64,000 bases of DNA from Opitutaceae bacterium (GCA_014879845.1 JACSRI010000164.1:19825-83824); one strand, 5' to 3'. Shown: positions 1 through 10,516, counted from the stretch's first letter. Notes: generated by a model not told the origin, from the sequence alone. Translations and numbers: made by a program.

Positions 1-1
1 A

Positions 2-2926
2 CGCCCCCTGCTCATCAACGGCAAGCCGGTCTTCCTCAATGGCACTTGCGACTACGAGCACAACCTCGGCGCCAACCACGCCTTCAGCACGGCGCAGATC
101 GAGGCGCGCGCGGCGCAGATCCGCGCCGGCGGGTTCAACGCGTTTCGCGACGCGCACCATCCGCACAACCTCCGGTTCAACGCCATCTGGGATCGCTCCG
201 GCACGCTGTGGTGGACGCAGATGGGCGCGCAGATCTGGTTCGATCGCGACGACTTCCGCACGAACTTCAGGACCCTCCTGCGCGAGTGGGTGAAGGAGCG
301 GCGCAACAGCCCGTCGCTGATCCTCTGGGGCCTGCAAAACGAGAGCAAGTTGCCGACCGCCTTCGCCGAGGAATGCGCCGCGATCATCCGCGCCATGGAC
401 CCCACGGCGTCGACGCAGCGCCTGATCACGACATGTAATGGCGGTACGGGCACAGAATGGAACGTGCCGCAGAACTGGACCGGCACCTACGGCGGCGATC
501 CCTTCGCCTACGCCGATGATCTCCGCCGCCAGCGCCTGATCGGCGAATACGGCGGCTGGCGCAGCCTCGGGCTGCACAGCGAGATGCCTCGCGATGCTCT
601 GCCGCTCCCCGACCTTCCGCTCTCCGAGGAGCGCTTCTGCGCGCTCATGGAGACGAAGATCCGGCTGGCCGACTCCGTACGCGGCGAGTCGATCGGGCAT
701 TTCCAGTGGCCGTTCACCACGCATGCCAATCCAGGGCGCAACTTCGGCGAGAACGGCGAGCAACTCCACGACGGCGTCCGTCCACTCGATCGCGTCGGCC
801 CGGCCAACAACAAGGGCCTGTTCACGCTCTGGGGTGAACCGACCGACGCCTACCATCTCTACCGCTCAAACCACACGGATGCCGGGACGCATCCCATGGT
901 CGCGATCATGTCCCGCACCTGGCCGGATCGCTGGACCGGAACAGGAAAGAAGAGCGGGATCGTGGTCTATTCGAACTGCGAGGACGTGGAGCTCTTCAAC
1001 GACCTCGGCGGCCGCTCCCTCGGCGTACGCACACGCAATGGCCGCGGCACACACTTCCGCTGGGATGGCGTTCAGATCGAAACCAACTACCTGCGCGCCG
1101 AGGGCCGCGTCGGCGGACAGGTGGTCGCGACCGACGCGATACTCCTGCATCACCTGCCTCACGCGCCCCGCTACGGCGCCGCCGATGCAGCCGAGCCAGA
1201 CATCCTGGCAGCCGAGCCGGGCTGGACCTACGTTGCCCGCATCAATTGCGGTGGACCGGAGTTCACCGACTCCGGCGGCCGCATCTGGACGAGCGACACC
1301 AGCGTGGCGACGTCCTGGGCCGCCGACTACACGAACCTCCCGCCGGAGTTCGCCAGCCGGCGCCGACTCTACGAGCCCATAGTCGGCACGCGCGATGACG
1401 CGGTCTTCCAAGCCTACCGCTACGGACGCGACCGGCTGAAGTTCCGCATCGCCGTCGAGCCAGGCACGTACGCGGTGGATCTCTTTTTCGCCGAGCCGTG
1501 GTACCTGGCCGGCGGAGGAGCAGAGTGCACCGGTTGGCGCCGCTTCGACGTCGCGGTCAACGGCACGACGGTCTTGCGCGATCTCGACATCTGGAAGGAG
1601 ACCGGTGGCCACGCCCGCGCGCTGCGCAAGACGGTGAGCGCCACCGCCCACGACGGCGCGATCACACTCTCCTTCCCGCGTGTGGAAGCCGGCCAGGCTG
1701 TCATCTCCGCCATCGCGCTGCGCACGCGCTCAACCCGGTCGCATGGAGCCCTCCCCGCCCAGGGCGAATCCGTAACCATCATCCGCCGCACGCATCTCGA
1801 CCTCGGCGATCCCGTGTATGCCGGCGGAGGAGCCACACTGACCGCCCTGCCGTCCGACCTGCTCGAGGCCGAGCTCGTTTCCGTCGAGACTGGAGCCGCC
1901 GCGCGTCTCGCGCCGGCACCCGTTCGATTCGACGTCGCCGCGGAGAGCGACGTGTACGTCGCCCATGACGCCCGCATCCAGCCCAAGCCCGACTGGCTCG
2001 CGGCCTGGAGTCCGACCGGACTTGTCGCGCGAACGACGGAAAACGCCGAGCCGGGCTTCGAACTCTACCGCCGTCGCGTCGCCGCAGGGGCCGGAGTCGA
2101 GCTCGGCCCGAACCTCCGATCCGGCCCACGGTCAGATCCGGCGGCGATGTACTTCGGCATCGTCCAGAAGGTCCGCCCGTTGCCGCCGGCGCAGTGGATC
2201 GCCGCGTATTCGGGCGATGCCGACAAACTCGCCGGACATTGCCGCATCGGGCAACCCGTGCACGCGAGCGGCGACGTCCGGTTCGCGTCGATGCCGAACA
2301 CCCTGAACGACGCCGACTGGATCCGGCGCGCACCGGCGGCCGACCCGGCCGCGACGATCACCCTCGGTGTCGCCATCCATGCCGAGATCGTGGTCGCATT
2401 CGACGAGCGCGTCACCGTCCGGCCGGCCTGGACGCAGGACTGGATCGCGACCACCCAGACCTTGCGCACCACCGCAGCGAGCGGTGCGCGCCACGCGCTC
2501 CTGCGCCAGCGCCTCGCACCCGGCGCGTCGGTGACACTTGGCGGCGACGGCACGCTGCCGGATGGCGGCGCGGCCGAGCCCTACGTGGTCTTTGTCCGCC
2601 CGGTGCGTCCGTCCGCGACGTTTGCCGGCGAGCGCCAGGACGCGACCGCCGTCATCTGGCCGATCACCGTAGCCGTCGGCGACCGCTACGGTTTGAACTT
2701 CCGTTACCGTGCGCGCATTCCCGCCGCCGCGAGCTACACCATCATCGCCTCGGACGGCGCGACGGTCTGCACGGGCGAACTCACGCTCGCTCCGGTTGCC
2801 AGCGATGCGTGGTCGGTCGCGCGCATCCGGACCTGCGCCAGCCTCAACGCCGGGACCTATGTGCTGCATGTGGACCTGCCGCCCGACGCCTCGGGCACAG
2901 TCTTTGACACCGTCGAAGTCGAGTAG
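2..2926 (+). CDS. Glycoside hydrolase family 2-like protein with malectin-like domain (5' truncated by window edge)
   Basis: Open frame runs from base 2 (RPLLINGKPVFLNGTCDYEHN...FNAFRDAHHPHN) into the listed 901-aa ORF; GH2 TIM-barrel motifs (WGLQNES, GEYGGW) and malectin-like segment (INCGGPEFTDSGGRIWTSD...YAVDLFFAEPW). Confidence 0.85.
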   Translation, partial: RPLLINGKPVFLNGTCDYEHNLGANHAFSTAQIEARAAQIRAGGFNAFRDAHHPHNLRFNAIWDRSGTLWWTQMGAQIWFDRDDFRTNFRTLLREWVKERRNSPSLILWGLQNESKLPTAFAEECAAIIRAMDPTASTQRLITTCNGGTGTEWNVPQNWTGTYGGDPFAYADDLRRQRLIGEYGGWRSLGLHSEMPRDALPLPDLPLSEERFCALMETKIRLADSVRGESIGHFQWPFTTHANPGRNFGENGEQLHDGVRPLDRVGPANNKGLFTLWGEPTDAYHLYRSNHTDAGTHPMVAIMSRTWPDRWTGTGKKSGIVVYSNCEDVELFNDLGGRSLGVRTRNGRGTHFRWDGVQIETNYLRAEGRVGGQVVATDAILLHHLPHAPRYGAADAAEPDILAAEPGWTYVARINCGGPEFTDSGGRIWTSDTSVATSWAADYTNLPPEFASRRRLYEPIVGTRDDAVFQAYRYGRDRLKFRIAVEPGTYAVDLFFAEPWYLAGGGAECTGWRRFDVAVNGTTVLRDLDIWKETGGHARALRKTVSATAHDGAITLSFPRVEAGQAVISAIALRTRSTRSHGALPAQGESVTIIRRTHLDLGDPVYAGGGATLTALPSDLLEAELVSVETGAAARLAPAPVRFDVAAESDVYVAHDARIQPKPDWLAAWSPTGLVARTTENAEPGFELYRRRVAAGAGVELGPNLRSGPRSDPAAMYFGIVQKVRPLPPAQWIAAYSGDADKLAGHCRIGQPVHASGDVRFASMPNTLNDADWIRRAPAADPAATITLGVAIHAEIVVAFDERVTVRPAWTQDWIATTQTLRTTAASGARHALLRQRLAPGASVTLGGDGTLPDGGAAEPYVVFVRPVRPSATFAGERQDATAVIWPITVAVGDRYGLNFRYRARIPAAASYTIIASDGATVCTGELTLAPVASDAWSVARIRTCASLNAGTYVLHVDLPPDASGTVFDTVEVE

Positions 2927-2974
2927 GCCTTTCCGCTCGCCGCGAATGACTCCCAACCGTCTTCCATCTTCGCC

Positions 2975-4549
2975 ATGACACGACGCGACCTCCTCAAGCT
3001 CCTCGCCGCCACGGCACCTGCCTTCGCCGCCGGCCGCTCCCGACTCTTTGCTTCCGAAGCGCCCGCCAACTCCCTGCCGATCGCTCCGGGGCCGTTCACC
3101 GGCACGCGCGCGTCACTCTCTGCGGGGTACGAGGTGCCGCAGTGGTGGCGCGACGCGAAGTTCGGCATCTGGGCCCACTGGGGGCCGCAGTCGGCCGCTG
3201 AATACGGCGACTGGTACGCGCGCAACATCTACATCGATAAGACCGAGCAGCACAAATACCACGTCGCGAAGTTCGGCCACCCGTCGAAGTTCGGCTACAA
3301 GGACATCATCCCGCTCTGGACCGGCGAACACTTCGACCCGGACCATCTCGTCGGCCTCTACAAGAAGGCTGGGGCGCAGTACCTCGTCAGCCTCGCCGTG
3401 CACTGCGACAACTTCGACCTCTGGGACTCCACGCACCATCGCTGGAATTCAGTGAAGATGGGCCCGCGCCGCGATATCGTCGGCGAGTTCTCCGCTGCCG
3501 CGAGAAAGCACGGCCTGCGCTTCGGCGTGAGCGACCACCTCTGGCCCGCCTCGAAGTGGATATCCGTCTGCCGCGGCGCAGACACGAAGGGCGACCTCGC
3601 CGGCGTCCCCTACGACGGCGGCGATCCGGCCTGTGCAGACTTCTACGGCGACTACCCGTTCCCCGACCGGAAGCTCGACTGGAACGAGGATGGCATCACC
3701 GAGGCGACGAAGGACGTCTACTTCCGCCGTATCAAGGACCTCATCGACAAATACGACTTCGACTACATCTACCAGGACGGCCACATCCCGTTCGGTGACC
3801 GTGGGCTGGCCCTGGTCGCGCATCTCTACAACCAAAGTCTCGCGCGCAACAACGGTCGTCTCGACGTCGTCTACACAAGCAAGGAACTCGCCGACACCGA
3901 GGCAGGCGCCTGCGTGCTCGACTTCGAGCGCGCGCTGCCGGAGACGATCTGGCCCCAGCCGTTCCAGATCTGCACGTGCATCGGTGGCTGGCACTACGAC
4001 ACGCGCAAGCTCGGCAACTACAAGACACCGAAGCGCGTCATCGACATGCTCGTCGACACCGTGAGCCGCAATGGAAACCTGCTGCTCAACTTCCCGCTGC
4101 GCCGCGACGGCACACTCGACGACGAGGAGCAGGCGATCCTCGCCCAGATCACCGCGTGGATGGAGATCCACGCCGAGGCGATCCACGGCACCCGCCCCTG
4201 GGTGATGTTCGGCGAAGGTCCGGGCATGGTGCGCAACGACCCGAGCGTGAAATACAACGAAAACCTCCGGCAGGATTTCGTCGCCGCCGACGTCCGCTTC
4301 ACCACGAAGAACCGCGATCTATTCGCGTTCGTCATGGGAATACCTGATTCAGGCCAGCCCGCCATCGTCGCCCCCCTCGCCCCCGCGCGTGGACTCATCC
4401 GAGGTCGTGTCGAACACGTCGAACTCCTCGGCCATCCTTCCCCGGTTCGTTGGCGGCTCGAGGAGCATGCCGGCTTGATCATCGATCTTCCGGGCGATGC
4501 GCCCTCGAACCTTGCGCTGGTGTTCCGCGTCACGGGCGCACTCGGCTGA
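2975..4549 (+). CDS. Alpha-L-fucosidase, GH29 family, Tat-type signal peptide
   Basis: MTRRDLLKLLAATAPAFAAG leader; WWRDAKFGIWAHWGPQS, YLVSLAVHCDNFDLWDS, NGNLLLNFPLRRDG are GH29 hallmarks. Confidence 0.9.
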   Translation: MTRRDLLKLLAATAPAFAAGRSRLFASEAPANSLPIAPGPFTGTRASLSAGYEVPQWWRDAKFGIWAHWGPQSAAEYGDWYARNIYIDKTEQHKYHVAKFGHPSKFGYKDIIPLWTGEHFDPDHLVGLYKKAGAQYLVSLAVHCDNFDLWDSTHHRWNSVKMGPRRDIVGEFSAAARKHGLRFGVSDHLWPASKWISVCRGADTKGDLAGVPYDGGDPACADFYGDYPFPDRKLDWNEDGITEATKDVYFRRIKDLIDKYDFDYIYQDGHIPFGDRGLALVAHLYNQSLARNNGRLDVVYTSKELADTEAGACVLDFERALPETIWPQPFQICTCIGGWHYDTRKLGNYKTPKRVIDMLVDTVSRNGNLLLNFPLRRDGTLDDEEQAILAQITAWMEIHAEAIHGTRPWVMFGEGPGMVRNDPSVKYNENLRQDFVAADVRFTTKNRDLFAFVMGIPDSGQPAIVAPLAPARGLIRGRVEHVELLGHPSPVRWRLEEHAGLIIDLPGDAPSNLALVFRVTGALG

Positions 4550-4568
4550 GGCGCACAAGGCGCCAGAA

Positions 4569-5462
4569 TCAATCCGCCTGGAAGACCTCTTTCAGGTAGG
4601 CAGCGTTGGCGCCGAAATTGCGCCGCACGTTGCGCGCGTCGTTCGCATCGCGCGAGCGCTCGATCACCAGCCAGCCGCCCCACCCCAGCCCATCAAGCGT
4701 GCGCTTCACCGCAGGCAGGTCGATCTTCGGGTCGTGCTCGAGCCACACGCCGTCCTGATTGGTGCAGTGGATCTGGCAGATGCGCTCGCGCCCGAGCGCG
4801 CGCAACTCGGCGTGCAGGTCGCGGCCGTTCTGCAGGGCGTTGGCGAAGTTGAAATAGCTGCGGATGGCCGGTGAGCCGATCTCGTCGAGCAGCGCCGCTT
4901 CACCCGCCGCGTCGAGGGCTGTCTCGATGCCGATCACCACACCGGCGTCCGCGGCGCGCGGCGCCACGGCCTGCAGGCGCGACACGATGGCCGGCCGCAG
5001 CGCCGGGTGAGCCACGAGATCGCCGCGAACCCCGAGTGGAAGAAACACGACACGCACGCCCATCAGCCTCGCGGTGTCGAGGCAGTCCTGCACAACACGC
5101 TCGATGCCCGGGCGTTCGGCGAACGACTGCGCATAAAACCCCGACATGGCCAGCGATGCGATGGTGATGCCGAGCTCCTTCGCCGTATCCAGGAACTGCT
5201 GTCGCACTGAAACGTCGGCGAGCTGGTTGTCAAAGGTCGGACGATCGCCCAGTCCGCCCATGTCGACCTCCACGCCGTCTGCGCCGATCTCCTTTGCGAG
5301 CGGGAGCGCACCGAGTTTCTGCCGCTTGAGCATCATCCAGTCGCACGCCGCGATACGGTAGCGCGGTGCCGACGCTTGCGTGGGTGACGCCCGCGTCTGC
5401 CGCGCGCAGGCGAGCGCCGCTGCCGCACCGAGCGATCTCGAGAGAAATTCGCGACGATTCAT
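4569..5462 (-). CDS. Sugar phosphate isomerase/epimerase (xylose isomerase-like TIM barrel), Tat-type leader
   Basis: MNRREFLSRSLGAAAALACARQ leader; GADGVEVDMGGLGDRP and C-terminal HCTNQDGVWLEHDPKIDLPAVKRTLDGLGWGGWLVIERS. Confidence 0.8.
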   Translation of the reverse strand: MNRREFLSRSLGAAAALACARQTRASPTQASAPRYRIAACDWMMLKRQKLGALPLAKEIGADGVEVDMGGLGDRPTFDNQLADVSVRQQFLDTAKELGITIASLAMSGFYAQSFAERPGIERVVQDCLDTARLMGVRVVFLPLGVRGDLVAHPALRPAIVSRLQAVAPRAADAGVVIGIETALDAAGEAALLDEIGSPAIRSYFNFANALQNGRDLHAELRALGRERICQIHCTNQDGVWLEHDPKIDLPAVKRTLDGLGWGGWLVIERSRDANDARNVRRNFGANAAYLKEVFQAD

Positions 5463-5489
5463 GGAAGCACCAATTGCTCGTCTCGGGGC

Positions 5490-7856
5490 TCAGGGCACGA
5501 CCTTGAGCGAGCCATCGAGAGCGATGCTCGTCCCGGCATCTCCGCGCCACTCGACTGATCTTCCCGCATAGCGAATGCGGCAGGGCTGGCCCAGCCCGGA
5601 GCGGATCACCGCGCGCGTGAGCACGCCGTCGCGCCACGCAAGATCGACCTCGAAGCCGCCCCGCGCACGCAGGCCCCCGATCGTCCCTGCCGGCCACGCC
5701 TTCGGCAGCGCCGGCAGCAGGTCGATCACCGGCGACAGCGCGTCGCTGCCGGCGCGCAGGTGCGATTGGAGGAGCATCTCGGCCACCCCGGCGGTCGCGC
5801 CGAAATTGCCGTCGATCTGGAACGGGCCGCAGAGGTCGAAAAGGTTCGGCAAGGTCTTGCGCTGGAGCAGGCCGTCGAACTGCCTGAAGGCGAAATCCCC
5901 GTCGCCGACCCGCGCCCACAGCGGCATGCGCCACGCGTAGCTCCAGCCCGTGCTTCCATCGCCGCGCCAGGCGAGCAGCTTCTTCGCCGCCGTGAAGACC
6001 TCGGCCCGCTCCGGGTTGATATCGTCCCCTGGATACAGCGCCCAGAGGGGCGACATATGGCGATGCGCATTGTTCGGCACATCCACGTCTTCGATCCACT
6101 CCTGCAGCTGTCCGTGACGCCCGATCTGATCCGGCGCGAGACGCGCCCGCGCGGCGTCGAGCTGGTCGATGAGATCCCCGTCCACCCCGAGAATTCGCGC
6201 CGACTCGCTCGTCGCCGCGAAGAGCGCGCGGATGATCTGCATGTCCATCGCCGGCCCGACCGTGAGTGTGCCCTGTTCCGGGGAGAACGACGGCGAGGTC
6301 ACCAGCCACTTCGTCTTCGGCTCCTCGACCAGCGTATCGAGGAAGAACTCGCACGCCTCGCGCATCACCGGATAGGCGCGGCGTTCGAGGAACCCGCGGT
6401 CACCGCTGAATCGATACCGCTCCCACAGGTGCCAGCAGAGCCAGGCGCCGCCGGACGGCCAGATGCCGTCGATGTTGTTCACGGGAGCGGTTCCGCGCCA
6501 CAGGTCGGTGTTGTGATGCAGCACCCAGCCGCGCGCACCATAGTAGGCGCGCGCCGTGCGTCGCCCGCTGGCGACGACATCGTCGATGAGATCGACCATC
6601 GGCTCCGCGCACTCACCGAGATTTGCGACCTCGGCCGGCCAGTAGTTCATCTCGAAATTGATGTTTGTAGTGAACTTGCTCTCCCACGGTGGATCGAGGA
6701 GTTCATTCCACACGCCCTGCAAGTTGGCCGGCTGGGATCCGGGCCGGCTGCTCGCGATGAGCAGATAGCGCCCATACTGGAAATGCAGCGCCGCGAGGCC
6801 GGGATCGCCCGCGAGACCGGTCGACTTGAGTGCCTTGAGCCGCGCGTCGGTCGGAAGCCGATCCTGGTCCCCCGATCCAACCTCGAGAGTGACGCGCCCG
6901 AACAGCGCGCGGTGATCAGCCAGGTGCGCGGCACGCAGTTCGTCGAATGCGCGCCCCGTGACGCGCGCGAGCCGCTCGTCACACCGCATCGTGGGATCGG
7001 CGTCGATGTGCTCGTAATCGCGGTAGCTGGTCGCAGTGACGAGGAACAACTCGATCGCGTCCGCACCAGTGACCGCGAGGGCGGTCGGCTCGCGTACAAC
7101 CGTGCCGCCATTCACGCGAAGGTGCAGCCGCGCCTCGAAACTCACGCCGTCCTCCTGCACACGCCCACGCAACACGAGGGTGTGGTCGCTGGGCGCGGAC
7201 ACCTCGGCCAGCTTGTGCGGCGTGCCGAGCGAGATCGTGGTCGTCAGGCTGCCCGGCCGGTCGGCGGTCAGACGCACGGCCACCATCCGGTCCGGATGGC
7301 TGGCGAAGACCTCGCGACCGTACTCCACTCCGCCCACGCGATAGCGCACCCGCGCCGTGGCCGACGCGAGATCGAGTTCCCTCCGATAGGCGGCCGGAGT
7401 CTCGTGGCCCGGGAACTTCAGGAAAATGTCACCGAACGGTTGGTACGGCATCTGTCGACGCGGCACGCCGAGGAACACCCGGCGGCCCAGCTCGACCGCA
7501 CGCGCCGTCTCACCCCCCGCGACGAGCCGGCGTAGTTCGCCGAGATGCTGGTGCGCTTCGGTGCTGGCATAGTCGTGAGGCTTGCCACGCCAGAGCGTGT
7601 CCTCGTTGAACTGGATCCGCTCGGCGGCGCCGCCGCCAAAAACCATCGCGCCCATGTAGCCGTTGCCGACCGGGAGCGCTTCCGTCCACTTCTCAGCTGG
7701 CTTGTCGTACCAGAGCGTGAGATCTCCGGCCACGACGGCTTGAACCCCAGAGAAACTGAGCCACAGAGACCCAACCCGCAGAATAGCCCAAAGAGGCACA
7801 GAAGTCGCAAAAGGTCGGATTCGAAATCCTGTGCTTTCTGTGCCTCGTGCGGCCAT
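5490..7856 (-). CDS. GH95 family glycoside hydrolase (alpha-L-fucosidase / L-galactosidase type); N-terminal ~40 aa encoded by an intergenic repeat, start uncertain
   Basis: LTLWYDKPAEKWTEALPVGNGYMGAMVFGG...NEDTLWRGKPHDY, LQGVWNELLDPPWESKFTTNINFEMNYWPAE; homology begins only at about residue 45. Confidence 0.9.
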   Translation of the reverse strand: MAARGTESTGFRIRPFATSVPLWAILRVGSLWLSFSGVQAVVAGDLTLWYDKPAEKWTEALPVGNGYMGAMVFGGGAAERIQFNEDTLWRGKPHDYASTEAHQHLGELRRLVAGGETARAVELGRRVFLGVPRRQMPYQPFGDIFLKFPGHETPAAYRRELDLASATARVRYRVGGVEYGREVFASHPDRMVAVRLTADRPGSLTTTISLGTPHKLAEVSAPSDHTLVLRGRVQEDGVSFEARLHLRVNGGTVVREPTALAVTGADAIELFLVTATSYRDYEHIDADPTMRCDERLARVTGRAFDELRAAHLADHRALFGRVTLEVGSGDQDRLPTDARLKALKSTGLAGDPGLAALHFQYGRYLLIASSRPGSQPANLQGVWNELLDPPWESKFTTNINFEMNYWPAEVANLGECAEPMVDLIDDVVASGRRTARAYYGARGWVLHHNTDLWRGTAPVNNIDGIWPSGGAWLCWHLWERYRFSGDRGFLERRAYPVMREACEFFLDTLVEEPKTKWLVTSPSFSPEQGTLTVGPAMDMQIIRALFAATSESARILGVDGDLIDQLDAARARLAPDQIGRHGQLQEWIEDVDVPNNAHRHMSPLWALYPGDDINPERAEVFTAAKKLLAWRGDGSTGWSYAWRMPLWARVGDGDFAFRQFDGLLQRKTLPNLFDLCGPFQIDGNFGATAGVAEMLLQSHLRAGSDALSPVIDLLPALPKAWPAGTIGGLRARGGFEVDLAWRDGVLTRAVIRSGLGQPCRIRYAGRSVEWRGDAGTSIALDGSLKVVP

Positions 7857-7888
7857 CCTGCGGTCCTCTGTGTCTCCGCGGTGAACCT
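7745..7888. repeat. Intergenic repeat (family C, 'CTCTGTG' type) filling the gap between the pectate lyase stop and GH95
   Basis: gccacagagaccc...agaggcacagaag...ctttctgtgcctcgtg...ggtcctctgtgtctccgcggtgaacc; perfect 11-bp inverted repeat GAGGCACAGAA (7793-7803) / TTCTGTGCCTC (7836-7846). Confidence 0.7.
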
Positions 7889-9602
7889 ACTCTGCGGCCT
7901 TGTCGTCGAGGAAGCCCCAGAGGTCCTCGTAGGTGCGCGGAGTCGGCCAGGTTTGCTTCGGCGCTCGTGGGTCGAGACCGTTGATGAAGTCTTCGATATT
8001 GGTGTAGCCGTCGCTGTTGAGGTCGCCTGAGGCGTCGGATGCGTCCTTGGGGTTCAGTCCGTGCGTCGCCTCCCACGCGTCGGGCATGCCATCGCCATCG
8101 GCATCGAGGTAAGGCGCGCCGGTGTATTGCGGATACCCACCGACCTGCGCCGGATTTGTGATAAATCCCTTTCGGACCGCCTCCGTGATCTCTGCGATCG
8201 TCCCGTCTTGAAATCCGACGTCACCGATGTCCGCGCGCACCGAGGCGACATCGCGCTCGCCGACTTGACCCGTGCGCACCATCTCGATCACGCGCAGGTC
8301 GACCGCATCGCGGCGCGGCAGCGTGGCACCGGCCTGGGCGAGCACCAACTCGTAGGCTTCTCGGGCCGGCTGGATCTCCAGGTATGCGTGCGGGTACGGC
8401 GAGTTCTGCCGGATCTTCTCCAGCACGGCGGCGCGCGGGCCCATTGTGTCGGGCTGCACCCCGCCGTCCCAGTTGTCAGCCGTGACGCGCTCGTTGCCTT
8501 CAACGACATTGCCAGCCACGTAGGCCTTGCCGTAGTCATCGACCGGCGGCTTGGCGCGGCGCGCCTCGGGTTTGAGGATCCGGTAGGCGATCTCGTCGTC
8601 CGTCGGCGTGCCCGGGCCGGGTTTGAAGACGTTGTTCACGATCGTGTAGAAGCTGCGATGGTCGCCGCCGTCGACCGTGCGGTGGCGCCAGTTGAAGAGC
8701 ACGTTGTTCGCGAAGGTGAAGTCGTAGATCATCCCGACGCTCGGGTTGCGGCCGGTGTTGCACGCCCAGAGGTTGTGGTGGAAGGTCGCGTTGTATCCGC
8801 CGATCGTGCTGCCGAAGGCGTGGTGGAAGGTGTTGAGCGCCTCGCTGAAGATCGAGTTCTGGATGGTGATGTTGACCGTAGGCAGCTTCAGCTCCCTGCC
8901 TCCTCCAGGCGGCTGATACATGTGACGGTACATCGACATGTTCTCGTCGAGCCCCCAACTGGCCGAGACGTGGTCGATCATGACGTTGCCGATGGGATTG
9001 CCGCCGATGGAGTCGTTGCGATCGCCAACCCAGATCTCGCCGCGGCGAAAGCGCATGTGGCGGATGACGATGTCGTGCGTCTCAAGTTCGACCGTGTCGC
9101 CCGCGATGCACACGCCGTCGCCGGGCGCGGTCGCGCCGGAGATGGTGATGTAAGGCGCGCGAATGCGGATGCGCTCCTTCAGCCGTATGATGCCCGCGAC
9201 ATTGAAGACGACGATGCGCGGACCGCCCGCCTCGCAGGCCTCGCGGAAGCTTCCGGGACCGGAGTCGTTGAGATTGGTCACGACGAAGACGCGTCCACCG
9301 CGTCCACCGAGCGAATACATGCCGCCGCCTTGCGCTCCGGGGAAAGCCGGGATGTCGGCATGCAGGAGGTCGGCCGGTTTCGCCGCGCCAGGAACATAGG
9401 GCCGACCCTTCACCGCCCATGCCTCGATCTCCGGCATGGCGCGGGCGAAGGCCTCGTCGGAGCGGCGATCGGCCGCGGCCTTGCGGGCGTCGGACTCCGC
9501 CCTAACCTTGGGCTTGATCTGCGGATACTGGGCATGGGCAAGCGGCGCAGCGGCGAGCGCGACCGAGGCTACGAGACAGAGGGGATTGAATCGGGCTTTC
9601 AT
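7887..9602 (-). CDS. Pectate lyase-like protein (PL1-type), secreted
   Basis: Signal peptide MKARFNPLCLVASVALAAAPLAHA; FPGAQGGGMYSLGGRGGRVFVVTNLNDSGPGSFREA, beta-helix segments, C-terminal DLNSDGYTNIEDFINGLDPR Ca-binding/dockerin-like motif. Confidence 0.88.
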   Translation of the reverse strand: MKARFNPLCLVASVALAAAPLAHAQYPQIKPKVRAESDARKAAADRRSDEAFARAMPEIEAWAVKGRPYVPGAAKPADLLHADIPAFPGAQGGGMYSLGGRGGRVFVVTNLNDSGPGSFREACEAGGPRIVVFNVAGIIRLKERIRIRAPYITISGATAPGDGVCIAGDTVELETHDIVIRHMRFRRGEIWVGDRNDSIGGNPIGNVMIDHVSASWGLDENMSMYRHMYQPPGGGRELKLPTVNITIQNSIFSEALNTFHHAFGSTIGGYNATFHHNLWACNTGRNPSVGMIYDFTFANNVLFNWRHRTVDGGDHRSFYTIVNNVFKPGPGTPTDDEIAYRILKPEARRAKPPVDDYGKAYVAGNVVEGNERVTADNWDGGVQPDTMGPRAAVLEKIRQNSPYPHAYLEIQPAREAYELVLAQAGATLPRRDAVDLRVIEMVRTGQVGERDVASVRADIGDVGFQDGTIAEITEAVRKGFITNPAQVGGYPQYTGAPYLDADGDGMPDAWEATHGLNPKDASDASGDLNSDGYTNIEDFINGLDPRAPKQTWPTPRTYEDLWGFLDDKAAE

Positions 9603-9726
9603 GGGAGCAGCGACTTGCAGTGGACAGAACGAGAGGGTTTCACGGGAGAACGCAGTGAGAGCAGGGGCAATGAAACCGGAATTCCTGCTTCCTCCGAGGC
9701 CTCCTGTATGAAGGATTGTCGGCCCG

Positions 9727-10476
9727 TCACTTCTTCTTGGAGTCGAGCCAGACCTTCTCAGCGGCCTTGAGGTCGTAGCCAGCGGCGGCGAGGTAGTTGG
9801 TGATGCGGCCCTTGTATTTGCCGAACCATCCGTGCTTCTCCTCGGAAGTGCTGCCGTCCATGGCGTGCTCGCGGGCCTCGATGAGCCAGGCGAGGACTTG
9901 GCGTCTCTGCTCGTCGGTCATCTGCGGAAGCATCTCCTGATACCCGCGCCAGGTGTTCGGCAGGACCCCGTAGGTCATGCCGTCCTTCACCTGGTCGACC
10001 TGGGCCGGCGTGAGTTCCACGGCAAGCCGGGCGAGATACTCGGCATGGAGGTCGTAGAGACGAGCTGTCGTTTCATCGAGGATACGCCTCCTCGCCGCCT
10101 CCGCGTCGACCTCGGCCGTCTTCTTCGCGGGCTCGGTCGCAAGGGTCCGCGCGAGGACTTCGGCGTCGGCCTTGACCGCGGCAAGGCTCGCGTCGCGCGC
10201 CTCGTGAATGGCGTGCAGCTTCGCGTACTGCTCGGCGACGATGCGCGTGACGCGCTCGCTTTGCGTGGTGTCAGCCAGCGCGAGCGCGGCAACGATTCTG
10301 GCCGCTCGACCGGCGGCGACGCTGGCGTAATCATCCGGCACCGCGGCCGGCGCGGCGGCATCGTCGGCGCGGGTCAGGCTCACAACGACGAACAGAATCA
10401 GCGAGGCACCAAGCACCGCGATCGGGAGGATAGGTTTCATCAGAGTCCTTGAGCTACGCTTGACGCTCGTGCGCAA
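9727..10476 (-). CDS. DUF3826-type secreted protein
   Basis: N-terminal hydrophobic signal; DDYASVAAGRAARIVAALALADTTQSERV...LTPAQVDQVKDGMTYGVLPNTWRGYQEMLPQMTDEQR resembles DUF3826 proteins found near PL/GH genes. Confidence 0.7.
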   Translation of the reverse strand: MRTSVKRSSRTLMKPILPIAVLGASLILFVVVSLTRADDAAAPAAVPDDYASVAAGRAARIVAALALADTTQSERVTRIVAEQYAKLHAIHEARDASLAAVKADAEVLARTLATEPAKKTAEVDAEAARRRILDETTARLYDLHAEYLARLAVELTPAQVDQVKDGMTYGVLPNTWRGYQEMLPQMTDEQRRQVLAWLIEAREHAMDGSTSEEKHGWFGKYKGRITNYLAAAGYDLKAAEKVWLDSKKK

Positions 10477-10516
10477 GGCGGCGTCACATCCATTTTCCGG
10501 AAATCGATCTTCTTGA

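Noticed and set aside
5760-7535. 591-aa + strand ORF
   Set aside because: Antisense to the GH95 gene, no domain signal
8061-9770. 569-aa + strand ORF
   Set aside because: Antisense to the pectate lyase gene
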